Shown here: one piece after another, positions 34,931-47,327 of the stretch | How positions within the stretch are numbered: the first letter of the stretch is position 1 | How the letters are laid out: each line of letters starts with the position of its first letter | Assembly: GCF_021462225.1 (NCBI RefSeq) | Contig: NC_061805.1 | Location: 49,021,360-49,085,359, forward strand | DNA from: Girardinichthys multiradiatus | Taxonomy: Eukaryota; Chordata; Actinopteri; Cyprinodontiformes; Goodeidae | Reading direction: 5' to 3' | DNA: 64,000 bases | The notes under the pieces: generated by a model | The model's database searches: none | Seen by the model: only the letters and a program-made list of their open reading frames with translations | What the model was told of the DNA's origin: nothing | Translations under genes and position numbers: made by a program

Positions 34931-37900
34931 AGTGGATTAGACAACCAATCTTCCAGGATCTCATCAGCAATTCTGCAAGTGCAAAGACCAGATCCACTTT
35001 TCCAGGGCCAGAACAGAAGCAACACTGGTGCTTCTGAATCTGGGGTTTGATAATCAGTGCAGCTGTGAATCAGTTGACACGCTGCAGCTTTCAGGACATT
35101 AGGAAGAAGATCTCGGTGAGGATTAAAATCAGCAAACTGATTTCCTTTTGCAGTAAACTTCAGGAATCCTTGCAAGTTAATTTTCATGTTGTTCCACAAC
35201 TGGCTGCAGGGGTGGGGTTCACAAAACAATCTTCAAAAGCTTTAAATGAAGGTGGTCAACTGTTTCATTCTAGATGACAGAATTCTTTTTTTAATTTAAG
35301 GATTTCAATGGCAAAAAAGCAAAAACCACTGGACATGAATGGTTAAAAATGGGAAACTTTCTTTCTGAAGGAGTTGCAGGAAAAGAAGAAACAAACCTCT
35401 GCAGTGACCTACAGATTAACAGGTGAAATGGATTCAGCTCCTGTGCTTTCCCCATTATCTGAGGACATCTCTCTGTTTTTGAACTTCTGCACCTCTTTAA
35501 CTTCCTCCACCTGTGACGATCCCTATCTTGGGATTTTCTTTCCACCTCCTCATTTTGGCCATTTCACTTTTTCTTTGTGTTTCTGTGTGACTCAGTTCTT
35601 TTTCCTCAAGTGAAACCACCTCTGTCCAGTGTGCATAAGATAAAGAGGACGGTTCATGATATGCTCTCTAGGTTTTTAAATACCATAAAAATCCTTTTAA
35701 TATCCCACTCACCCAGAGATATTATGGAAACTATTCCTCCAAAAACGGTTACAGCCAACAAGAGGATTACACGTCCTTTACCTTGTTCCTCTCAGAAAAG
35801 CAATTTATTATTACGGGCAGCCTGAAGCGTAAAGTTATCAGCAAATGTAATCCTGGAAGGCCAGTTGCCAAAAAAAACCTCCCCCCTCATCTGCATGAAC
35901 AGGGGCAGGTTTGGATGGATGCACGGTCACACGGTGGATTGGATAATCTTCGTTCTGCGTCCCCGCGGAGCCATACGGGGACACAATTACCACGCTGCCG
36001 AAGTGGTTCACATCTCCCAAACGTCCAGTGATAAAACCAGATGAGATGAGATATTCAGCAATTAAACTAAGTGTGGAGAAAGCAGATTTGGAAAGATAAA
36101 ATAAAATGCATAGCTGCGTCTGAAAATCTATTGTTGGAAGGAACTCAGAAATTATTTTTTTTTTTCAGTCATTCATTCAACTTCAATTAGAATTCATGGA
36201 TCTAACTTATAGCAACAAAACAGAAATCTGCCACAACACATTTTTCATATTTCTTACTGACAGCCTGAACCGAGTTAGCTGAGGAAGAATGCAGGAGTGC
36301 AATAAGCTGTATGTAAAATCAAACTAGTTTCAGTTTAGTCGAGATTGTGAAAAACGAAGAAAACGAGAGAAACTGGCTTTCTATTATCCATTCAAGCTAT
36401 TTAAAAAATTTTCACACCCCTGTTTAGATACCCAGTGATAGTGATATAATAAAATCAGATCATGATAAAGGATTTTAAAGGTTTGTACCTGAATAAGAAG
36501 CTTGTTTTTAAAACATTCAGGAGAAGTTAACACTGCTAGTTGGTTTAAACATGCTAAAAATAAAAAGGAACTTTGGACAAAAGATGTTCTACACCAGACA
36601 TAGCCCACAGACCCAAGGAAACCATTTTAACTCATTAGACCAAAGCAGTGAGAGAGAAGAGATGAATGTGTTACAGCAGCTGTAAACAATAGAGGAGAAG
36701 ATCGGACACAAAGCCCCCTTAATTCTACACAAGTCAACTTAACTAAACACATGCAGATAAACTACAGCTCCCAGAAACTCGATATGTTTGGAAAGTGAAG
36801 GTTTGCAGAAGCAGAGTGCTTTTCTGGGTGGTCCAGGTCTTCTGCCAAGGAAAGTTACGATCTGGCGAAACACCTCACGAGCTCATTATCAATGTCAGCT
36901 CCCATCTCCTCTTCCTCCATCCTCAGTCCCTCCTTCCATTTTCTGCAACAAGAAATCCACTCAGGCAGAATCAGGCCTAATGCCTTTCACCGAAGCAGCT
37001 GCTGATTTGCAGTCACAGTGATTGTTAGTCCCTCTTTCCACTGCAGCTCTTTTTGTGTTTCATCCTCTAGAGATATTTGTGGGAGGAAAAGAAAACAAGG
37101 GATTTTGTTCCCATTAAAGCCTGTACAAAGATTAAAAAGAATTGGATGGCTGACTGGTTGTATGAATCCCACAACAGGTTTAAATTATGAAAACTGTATC
37201 AGCTGTGCAAATTATTTTTTCTTTACAGTATTAAGTCTGGATTAATGCAAAGTAGTTGCAGGAGTGGACTTCTTGCACAACAACTTGCTTCCACTTGATT
37301 TGCTGTGCTACATCCGAGAGTAACACATTCTGTTGGCCTGTAGTAGATATGATTTATGCTTCATGGCTGAATCCTACAATGGATTGCACAAAAGCAGGAC
37401 AGAGGTAGCATCACTCAGAGTGTCCACTGAGAGTTTGCACAATGCTGCCATCCATCTAGTTATGGAGTATTAGCCAGAGTTTCTGCATTAGCTGCTGTGG
37501 TCTAACCAATGTAAGGCTGATTATTGAGCATGTGCACTGGGAGGTATGTAGTCATTAAGGAGTTAAAGGAGCTGCAAACCACTCAAGTCACAATGTGGTT
37601 GTTTTTTGCTCACCAACCTACCTTCTCTCTGGGCCATTTTATAACTACCCATTATCTGTAGGGAAACAGTAGGTCTCCAACACTCAACTAAGCTGCTTCC
37701 TGTACATAAAAATGCACACCTCTCTGTGGTAAATGTATAAAAGCATGCTACATGTGGGTAAACAACAATTAGCATGCTGTCTATTTCTCAAATAGCACAA
37801 AAAGGCAGATCTGCAATTAAAACAGCCCTAATGAGCAAAATGCCATGTCCCAGTTTGCCCATATTTGAGTGAGGTTTCATGCAGCATTTAGGCCAAACCT

Positions 37901-38269
37901 TTTATTGAACAGCTCAACGTTTTTCTGTGTAAACGTATTTCTACTATTTCTGTTGTCATGGAATTCACTGCAGATGTCAGTAACAACCCGAGCAAACCAA
38001 ACATAGAAAGGAATCGAAATAAATTAAAGCAGCGTTGGCGGCCCTCCCAGCTCACCACCATTTCAACTTGTGCCGCAACCGCGGGGGTGATGCATTGACG
38101 CCGCCATGCCCCGTGGTGATCTTGCCTCTCGATTCCATGGAAACACACCACATTCATATTTTATTGTGAGACGTTAGATATTGACTCTTGGCCACATGCT
38201 TTGATGCAGAAAAAGCCTAATCGCACTCAGTTGTTTGTTGATTGGTACAGATCATTCATATCCAGTTGA
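34931..38269 (-). other. FRAS1 intron 2, mostly unrecognised
   Basis: It includes a GC-richer minus-strand open frame at 35838-36020, described in the findings, and no other coding evidence. Near 38040-38160 the sequence becomes GC-rich and may already belong to the dispersed repeat that follows. Confidence 0.4.
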
Positions 38270-39470
38270 AATCAAATCAGATCATGCATGTGTGATTAAC
38301 AGCTAACCGTATGCAAATGGAAAGATATCGAATTTTGGCACGCTGCCACGCCCGCACACTATGATGTAGCAAAAAGCTTTTCGTAAATTTTGATCCCCGA
38401 TGCCTTTAGAGTCATTTTAAAGTTGGCAAGTCAAAAAGCTGTAGGAGGAGTTTGCTCTGATATGACGTGTAAATGAGAGAAAATGGTGGCTTTGATCCAA
38501 CATGGACAACTTCCTGTGGGGTTTGGACCAAGGCTCCAAGAGACTTTTTTTTAAGGTCCTGGGAAGTTACATATGTGTACCAAATTTCATAATCCTCGGT
38601 CAAACCATGGCTTGGGGCTGATTTTTAAAAATATTATAGGGGGCGCTGGTGAGGAATTAGGCGACGCCCACCAAATATTTAATTGGATATTTTTTGGGGG
38701 CTGGACTAAGATCGATCATGTTGAATTTGGTCCAGATCATATGATATATGTGGAAATTAGAGCCAATCGCATGACCACGGCGATATGCCGCACTTGGCCA
38801 TGCGCCACAGACACACCTTCTAGAGTACAGCCTCTGTGTGCCAAACCAAGGCAGACCAACTTGTTATCTGTCTTCTGACACAATTTCAAGTTGATTAGAG
38901 GGTCAGAGAGGGACTGTTTCAAGTGAAATTGGGACTTCCTATTCTCAGAGGGTGGGGCTTTGATGATGTCAGCATCAATCAATCATACCAAGTTTGGTCT
39001 CATTCAGCCTTTCTATGTGAAAGTTGCAGCTGTTTGAATTTTTTGGTGAGCCGGTGAGGTTCGTGGTCTGGCCACGCCCCCTAAACATGATCATAAACTC
39101 AGGATCTTGATAATCTCAAATGTCTTAAAGGCATATTGACCATAGCTCAAAATCCCTAGGAGGAGTTTGTGAAAGTTTGACATGTATGAAACGTCATAAA
39201 TGCCCAAAAATGACCCTTTGACCCAAAAGGCTGACTTCCTGTTCATTTTAGGACATACCTCCATGAGACCTTTTTTTGTCATTTTAAGAGATCTACCTGT
39301 GTACCAAATTTCAAATCTCTAGGTCTTACCAGTTGGTCTATCTCACTTTAGGGGGCGCTGTAAAGCCGTTTGGCCACACTCATTTTCATTAAAATTTCCC
39401 CAAATTTTTATTTAGGGACAATTTTGTGCAAGGTTTGTTGAGTTTTCATATATATTTAGGCCCCCCAAAA
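38270..39470. repeat. Dispersed fish repeat, two related units
   Basis: Two units share ordered blocks: gccacgccc (38346 and 39072), aggaggagtttg, acttcctgt, gtgtaccaaatttca and agggggcgct (about 38639 and 39351). The phrase set is common in fish genomes. No coding capacity; class unknown. Confidence 0.65.
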
Positions 39471-39971
39471 GCCACTTAAATAACAGAAAAATAATAATAA
39501 AATAATAAATAATAATAAAATAATAATAAGACAGGCGATTTTAAATTAGTAAAAAAATTAATAAAATGATGGGTAAAAGAATGGAATGACACAGAGAATA
39601 AGTATTGAAGGAAAGGATGTGCACAAAGGTATAAAAGCCAAGAAACCAGCTGAAATCTCTTAGTATTTATTCCTGCTGCTGCTATGTGTAAATTAAAATT
39701 AGCTAGCTGAATGTTAACTGATGAGTTGTGAAAAGGCTTTTCATTACAGCCGTATTGAGTGATATGATTGATAAAAACAAATATATATGTATATTTATTA
39801 TTTCCATGCTGTTTTACTGTGATTTAAACAGATTTATGTTGTTAAAGGCCCATCTGGGGACGTGTATTGCAAATTAGCAAAGACTATAAATGTCATAGCA
39901 TTCAATATTTGTTTAAACTTAATGCTTGTCCCTATGCAAATAAACAATAAAGAAACAGAATTACAGCATAA

Positions 39972-40060
39972 CATCAAAACCAGAATCTGCTTTTTTGCCA
40001 AGTTTGTGCACACAAACAAGGAATTTAGTTTCAGTTCCACTTTGGTCTCAATAAGGACAT
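39972..40060 (-). mobile_element. LINE tail, reverse orientation
   Basis: The plus strand reads cagaatctgcttttttgcc and caaacaaggaattta, the reverse complement of the aataaagctgattctg tail type seen at 20256-20378. Confidence 0.55.
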
Positions 40061-40512
40061 TTGTAGGTGTTTTCCTTATTAGTTATTGGGTCTTTTTATA
40101 TTTAGTTTTATTCCTCTTAGATCACTGTTTATCTTTCCCCCTTGATTTGGAATCCCCTTGCATTTGTGTTCAGCTCATCTTTGTTATTAAGTCTCCTTCC
40201 TTCAGCTGCTCTGCCTTCCCTCTGCCTCACTGGTGATCCAGAGCTCCTCTGAATGCTCTTCTGGCTGGCTTATCATTTTTCTACCCCTGCCTCAATATTT
40301 AAGCTCCTGATTTCTCTTTGTTCCCCGCTGATTTCTTCTGTTGCCTCCACTTTTGTACTCCATATCTCTTTATTTTACAACCTCTACATGCCCGGTTCTG
40401 TTCCTGTGCTTCCAAGACCATTTGTATACGTTTCTTTGATTTTATCATTAAAGTACTCGACCTAACTTCTGTTCAGCTCTGCACTCGAGTCCTTTATAAC
40501 GAAACATGACAG
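40061..40512 (+). repeat. Possible degenerate LTR-like repeat end
   Basis: A pyrimidine-rich stretch ends in ctgcactcgagtcctttata and acatgacaga, a phrase often seen at the 3-prime ends of fish retrotransposon LTRs. No partner LTR or coding region is seen. Tentative. Confidence 0.3.
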
Positions 40513-41508
40513 AACTTGGACTGTATCAGACATGCTTTAATGGTACATAAATAAAAAAATAAGTAAAATAACCTTTTACACAAATGGTACCATCTAGTTA
40601 TTGAGCTGTAATGAAGGTGGTACCGTTTTGGTTCTATAGAGCCGTCTTTTAAGTCTTTTTTTATCCGGTAGTGAGGAGGTTTGCCAAATAGTCATGACAC
40701 AGAATGTAAGTTGCTATATTGACAGTTTTTTTTTCAAAAAGGTCTTTAGACAAAAATGTTGTTCATAATAAATGACCACAATTCAGGGTGATATTATTTT
40801 TAAGAAAGCTGGAAAGGGAAATGTAAGGCATAAAGAAGTCAAAAACAAAAAAGCCAAAAGAAACAAAAAACTATTTTCTCCAAACTGTTTTAAGTGGTTT
40901 TTTCTGTTCTTTGCAGCACAAATGAAATCTTGAATAAGTTACAATGGGGATCGTTGGGGCCAAGGTGCAGCAAGAACCCTGTGGGCCAAGGCTTGAAAAG
41001 TATAATTTCTTAAATCTGCACAATACGAAAGCAATAATACTTGGACCCTAGAGGGAGCTTTGCCCTCCATCGCTTTGTGAAATATTCAGAGCTATTCTAA
41101 TAACCCGTCTACTGAATAGAAGTCTTACAGAGTTCGTTCAAGGCAACAAAAATTACATACAGCCTCCCCGATGCTTTTAAAAAGCAACAGTTTGCTCTGA
41201 AAAATGTTAGAAATTAATATTTGAATGAAATGTCAGAAGGTAAGAATAATATTTGAGAAAGCCTGATGGCCCTCTGACTGAAACACTATCTTCACTGCTC
41301 TCCTTATCAGGACCGAGGCCATTAGAGGACAAGATGTTACTGAAAGGTTAATGTGTAGTCTTATTAGGGAGGTCTGCAGGGATGATGCCGGATGGCTTAA
41401 CACTGAGATGCTGATCCGATTTAGCAGCACAGAACTGTAAAAATACAGTCATTTACTGTGTGAATTCAGTCAGCCCCCAACAATTTTCACCACAGTTTGT
41501 ACAAATTA
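40513..41508. other. Non-coding stretch
   Basis: AT-rich, nothing recognised. Confidence 0.5.
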
Positions 41509-42095
41509 CCGTGCCTTGCAAATGTTTTAACACCCCTAACCTTTCACAATCTGTCATGTTAAAACCACAACCCATGTATTTGATTTTATCAGGGTTTTAT
41601 GTTGGAGACCAACACAGATTACTGAAAAATTGTCAGGTGGGAGGAGAATTCCCATTTTTACAAATTAAAATCTGTAGACTTTGAGTGCATTTCTCTCTTA
41701 GCACTAAGGTTCAGGGAGAAACTTCTGGAGAAATTTGAAGCAGAGTTATGTTCTAAAGCAATATCCCAAGCTTTGAACATCTTGCAGAACTCCGTTCAAT
41801 CCACGCAACATGAGAGGATGGACCAGCTGCAAACCTACCAAGACATAGACGTTCACCTAAACTGACAGGTGGAGCAAGGAGAGCATTAATCAAAGAAGCA
41901 GCAAAGAGGAACATGGAAAAGGTTGGAGGAGCTGGAGAGATTCACAGCTCAGGTGGGAGAGTCTGTCAAGACGACCACCATTAGTCTATTAGCGCTACTT
42001 AACTCTTACAACATTATGGAAGATTGGCTAAATGATAACTATTGTTAAAAGAAAGCCATAAGAAGCCATTGAAATTTACCACAAGCCATGTAGGG

Positions 42096-42298
42096 CAGTG
42101 GTTTCCAACCCTGCTCCTCAAGGCCCCATGTATGTCCTGCATGTTTTAGGTGTTTCCCTGCTTCAGCACACCTGATTTCAATTGATGGCTGATTAGCAGG
42201 CTATTGCTGAACTGCAATCACCTGAATCGGGCATGTTAAAGCAGAGAAATATAACATACAGAACAGGGGACCCTGAGGAGCAGGGTTGGGAATCACTG
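42096..42298. mobile_element. hAT-type MITE with target site duplication
   Basis: A 203-bp element with terminal inverted repeats beginning CAGTGGTTTCCAACCCTGCT on the left and ending in the reverse complement of CAGTGATTCCCAACCCTGCT. It is flanked by near-identical 8-bp duplications: atgtaggg at 42088-42095 and aagtaggg at 42299-42306. The 8-bp duplication and the CAG ends fit the hAT superfamily. Removing it restores the Tc1 sequence. No coding. Confidence 0.85.
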
Positions 42299-43741
42299 AA
42301 GTAGGGCACCCCACAGACATCCAGAGGAAGGCGCTGAGGTCAGATGAGTCCAAAATTAGCCTTTTTGGCCTTCATGCAAAAGCTGTGTGTGGCGAAAACT
42401 AACAGTGCACATCACCCTAAACACGCCATCCCCAGGGTGAATTATGGTGGTGGCAGCATCATGCTGTTAGAATATTTATTAACAGGAACAGGGAATGTCA
42501 GAATATATAGGAAGATGGATGGAGCTAAACAAAGGACCACCCTGGAACAAAATCTGTCAGGGACTGCAAAAGATTTGACACTACTGCAGAGGTTCACCTT
42601 CCAACAGGACAATCCTAAACATACAGCCAGAGCTGCAAAGGAGAGGTTTAGATTAAAGCATATTAGAATTACCTAATTGTTGGTACCCAGCCATGGGTTA
42701 CAACATTAAACAGACATAATTCTTCAAACTGGATCCAAGAGTCTCATATGATCACGTGATCATATGCACTAAGTTAAGTAGGAATGAATTGCCGTTTGTG
42801 TATCCGGTATTCATTCACACAAGAGGATAATTAAGGTGCGAGCGTGGCTTGAGTTTTCTTTCTGAAGTCTACAGAAGCAAACTGTGATCCAGAGAGTTCC
42901 CAGCAGAGACCCTGTCTCTACATCGCCGAGTAGAGCAGTTTTTCCCGGTCTGAAAGGAGGACAAAGGTACCGCAACACAGCACGCCGCTCTACGTGCTGT
43001 TTGGCCGGGCGGCAGAACGAGCCGCCCCTTTGCCACATCTATGGAGTTTAGCTGCAAGTTAACCCTTTGTTCACTGGGGATGCTTTCCTCAACTTCGTTG
43101 TCCCGGACATCTTCTCCTCAGCACGGTTCACGTAAGAGGTAGAGTTTAGGCAGAAAAGAATAGTTTAGAGGTAAATACCCTAAATAATGTTTGTTTAATG
43201 ACTTTTATTTTTGTTTGTGTTGAGAAACTCAGCTACAGTAAGTGCTAGCAGACTAGAACTCAGCCAAGGATGTGTTCATGTTATGTTTTGAAAGTTAAGG
43301 CAAACTTTATATAAAGGGTGGTTTTTAAACACAGATTGGCCATAACGCACCGTCCACGCTTATGCATTTCAACACTTTTATTAGTGGTATTTTAAAGGTA
43401 TGTGTTTGATTCTGGTAACCAGCTATAAGCTTTTTTTGTTTTAGCTCCAACCGCTAATAGCTAAGAACACGTTCTTGCACACTTTATGAGTCAGCTGAAG
43501 ATCATTTATCCAAAAAGGTTGTTAGTTTCCAATGTAGGAAGTAATTTCTCCTTAAATATTATTTTACTAAACGTGTTAACTAATTAAACACAATTAAGAC
43601 CCATTTATCCAAAGGTTTGGTTCTTATTCTGAATAATATTTCCTTAATAATATTACTTTAAATATTATTGTACTAAATAAAGACAGCTAATTATACACCA
43701 TTGATAATTGGTCATCCAGAAGATTGGTTTTATTCAGCAAA

Positions 43742-44299
43742 GTCAAGTCAAGTTTATTTATATAGCACTTTTCAGCAACAAGGCATGCAAAGCGCTGTAC
43801 ATGAGGAAAAACATTACAATGATACAGAAAATCAAACACAGAAAAACTAATCAAATGACACTTATAATCCTTGGGAGTTTACTGGTAAGAGCTGGTTCTA
43901 ATCCAAGCTTTCTAATAGAGGTAATTAGCTCATTAAGTCCTCTGTGGTAAGGAATTCATCCGGTGCTAGAAGAAAAATTATAATATTAATCCTTCTTGAG
44001 GTCGCTGGTATGAGGCAGTTATGGTCCCATCATTCAAATAAGCTGGGTCACTGGTATAAAACAATTTTAGTCCAAACTTTTTAAATACTAATAATGTTTG
44101 GCTGTCAATGGTATGATATAGTTGTAATATAATCCTTTTAAGAAATCTAAAATTCTCTGGTCATTGGTGTAAAAACAGCTTTAGTCCAAATTTTCAAATA
44201 CTAATAATATTTGGCTTTCGCTGGTAATCCTTCTGAGAAATCTGAATATCTATGCAAAGTAATGAAATCACACATTTAGGTAGATGAGAAAAGAGCAAA
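43742..44299 (-). mobile_element. Reverse LINE tail with decayed tandem units, inserted in LTR-like element
   Basis: The plus strand starts gtcaagtcaagtttatttat and atagcacttttcagcaac, the reverse complement of a fish L2-type tail (gtgctatataaataaacttg). It is flanked by agcaaa at 43736-43741 and 44294-44299, a probable target duplication. Inside, the phrase ctggtataa...ttagtccaaa...aatactaataat recurs at about 44050 and 44165 with weaker earlier copies, indicating decayed tandem units of roughly 110 bp. Confidence 0.6.
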
Positions 44300-44326
44300 T
44301 CATTCTTTAAAATTGCTATTAAGACA

Positions 44327-44599
44327 GTGTCTCGCCCACGGCCAAAATTGAATAGGTTAAAAAATAATCTAAAAGGAGGAATTCAGGAAAATCTCATAAA
44401 AATAAACACAACTCAGACCGAAAAGAAAAATAAAACAATTAAATGTGGCTTACTGAACATAAGATCTCTCTCTTCAAAGACATTGCTAGTTAGTGACCTG
44501 ATTTGTGACAATCAGATTGATTTATTTTGCCTCACAGAAACCTGGCTGCAGCAAGAGGATTATGTTACTATAAATGAGTCAACTCCTACTAATTATTAA
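44327..44599 (+). pseudogene. L2 endonuclease N-terminal part
   Basis: The open frame contains [15 protein letters not shown] (N motif of AP endonucleases) and LFCLTETWL (catalytic glutamate). It ends at a TAA at 44597-44599, after TPTNY. Past the stop the same frame continues with NFHIPQNTG until about 44628, where a 1-base shift moves coding into the frame of the next open frame (GRGGVTTIF). So one nonsense change plus one frameshift separate this part from the rest of the polyprotein. Confidence 0.82.
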
Positions 44600-47327
44600 A
44601 ATTTTCACATTCCTCAAAATACTGGGGCGAGGAGGAGTAACAACCATCTTTCAGTCGGATTTATTGATTAGTCCCAGACCAATCAATAGCTACAACTCTT
44701 TTGAATATTTAATCCTTAGTTTTCCTCATCCAAATTGCAAAGCACTAAAACCACTTCTGTTTGTTGTTTTGTACCGTCCAACAGGCCCTTACTCTCAATT
44801 TTTAGATCATTTTTCAGACCTTTTATCTGATTTAGTGTTAAATACAGATAAAGTTATTATAGTGGGGGATTTTAACATTCATGTTGACGCTGAAAGTGAT
44901 AGCCTAAATATAGCGTTTAATGCTATCTTAGACTCAATTGGCTTTGCTCAAAACATTAACAAACCTACCCACCTTTGTCTTCATTCTCTGGACCCTGTGC
45001 TGACATATGGCATTGAGTGTAAAGACATAACAATATTCTCTCAAAACCCTGTCCTGTCTGACCATTTCTTAATAACCTTTGAGTTTAATTTAACCGAATA
45101 CTCCACACCTGAAAGAAAATTTCATTATAGTAGATCATTATCAGGCGATGCTGTAACAACCTTTAAAGAATCTGTTCCACTTTTGATTTCCTCATTATCA
45201 CAGAAAAGCACAGTGGAGGGCAATAATTTTGTTTCTTCCCCTTCACAAATTGATTATTTTGTTCATAGTGTTTCTTCATCATTGCGTGATGCATTAGACA
45301 ATGCAGCCCCCTTGAAAAAGAAGGTAATCATTAATAGGAGGCTGGCTCCCTGGTTGAATTCAGAGCTGCGTACTTTAAAGCACAATGTTAGAAAATTGGA
45401 GAGAAAATGGCGCTCTACACACCTAGAGGATTCCTACTTAATCTGGAAAAATAGCCTAATGTTGTATAAAAAGACACTTCGCCCAGCCAGAACAGCTTAT
45501 TTCTCATCATTAATAGAAGAGAACAAGAATAATCCTAGGTTTCTCTTTAGTACAGTTGCTAAACTTACACAGAGTCATAGCTCTGTTGAGGTATCCATTC
45601 CCTTAGCTCTTAGCAGCCATAACTTTATGGGATTCTTCTTAAATAAAATTGATTCTATTAAAAAGAAAATCTTTGACATACTCCCGAAGATGATTACTTC
45701 ATCCTCAGCAGGTGAGACAACATTGGAAATAACTGCAGAACCTGATTTGTGTTTGGACTGTTTTGATCCTGTGAAGCTTCCTGAGCTATCAGAAATATTA
45801 GCTTCATCTAAACCTTCAACTTGTATGTTAGACCCAATCCCAACCAAATTATTTAAGGAAGTGTTCCCTCTGATTACCAGCCCCATTTTAGATATGATTA
45901 ATCTATCTTTAGTAAATGGATATGTACCACAGGCTTTTAAGGTAGCTGTAATTAAACCTTTACTTAAGAAACCTTCGCTTGATCGAGATGACTTGAAAAA
46001 TTACAGACCTATATCCAATCTTCCGTTCTTATCTAAAATTCTTGAGAAAATAGTTGCTAATCAAATGTGTGAGCATATACACAGCAATGACCTGTTTGAA
46101 GAGTTTCAGTCAGGTTTCAGAGCTCATCATAGCACTGAAACAGCTCTGCTGAAAGTCACTAATGATATTCTTATGGCCTCAGATAATGGACTTGTGTCTG
46201 TTCTGGTTCTGTTAGATCTTAGTGCTGCATTTGATACAGTCGACCATAATATTCTCTTAAAAAGGCTGGAATATGCTGTAGGGATCAGGGGAACAGCGCT
46301 AGGCTGGTTTAAATCTTATCTGTCTGACAGATTCCAGTTTGTTCATGTAAATGATAAATCATCTTTCAACTCCAGGGTTAATTGTGGAGTACCACAGGGT
46401 TCAGTACTTGGGCCAATTCTCTTTACTATATATATGCTTCCAATAGGTCAAATTATCAGGCAGCATGGGATAAATGTTCACTGTTACGCTGATGATACTC
46501 AGCTTTACTTATCCATAAATCCTGATGAGCCCAACCAGTTAGATAGACTACAAGCATGTCTTGAAGACATAAAAACTTGGATGACTTTAAATTTTTTGCT
46601 TCTAAATTCAGACAAGACAGGAGTTGTCGTCTTTGGACCGGAGTCTTTAAAAAAGAAACTGCTTAGTCAATCACTTAACCTGGATGGCATTAAATTGACC
46701 TCCGGTAATAAAGTAAAAAACCTTGGTGTTATTTTTGACCAGGACATGTCATTTAAATCCCATATTAAACAGGTTTCTAAGATTTCCTTCTTTCACCTCC
46801 GGAACATTGCCAAAATTAGAAATATCCTATCCAGGAGTGACGCTAAAAAACTACTCCATGCATTTGTTACTTCAAGGCTGGACTATTGTAATTCTTTGCT
46901 ATCAGGATGTCCAAAAAATGCAGTTAAAAACCTTCAGCTGATTCAAAATGCTGCAGCAAGAGTTCTAATGAAAATTAAAAAGAGAGATCATATTTCTCCT
47001 ATTTTAGCTTCCCTTCATTGGCTCCCTGTTAAATCCAGAATAGAATTTAAAATTCTCCTCCTCACATATAAAGCCTTTAATGATCTAGCTCCATCATACA
47101 TCAAAGATCTGATTGTTCCATATGTTCCTAACAAGGCACTTCGTTCTCAGACTGCAGGTTTACTGGTGGTTCCTAGAGTCTCTAGATGTAGAATGGGAGG
47201 CAGATCCTTTAGTTATCAGGCTCCTCTCCTGTGGAACCAGCTCCCAGTTTTAGTCCGTGAGGCAGACACCCTGTCTACTTTTAAGCCTAGGCTTAAAACG
47301 TTCCTTTTTGATAAAGCTTATAGTTAG
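44574..47327 (+). pseudogene. L2 endonuclease plus reverse transcriptase
   Basis: About 900 codons of uninterrupted polyprotein. Endonuclease motifs: VVLYRPTGPY, VIIVGDFNIHVD, SDHFLITFEF (catalytic SDH). RT motifs: NYRPISNLPFLSKILE, FQSGFRAHHSTETALL, LLDLSAAFDTVDH (motif A), GVPQGSVLGPILF, CYADDTQLYLS (catalytic YADD), LNSDKT and KNLGVIFDQDMSF, then an L2-type C-terminus ending LKTFLFDKAYS. All RT catalytic residues are present. The AUG at 44574 is not the natural start, because real coding joins near 44630 from the upstream frame. Recent, but disabled by the two lesions upstream. Confidence 0.9.

Noticed and set aside
44574..44599. Overlap of two L2 open frames as programmed frameshifting
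   Set aside because: The upstream frame has a stop and then a separate 1-base shift around 44628, so decay explains it; no slippery site or pseudoknot was recognised.
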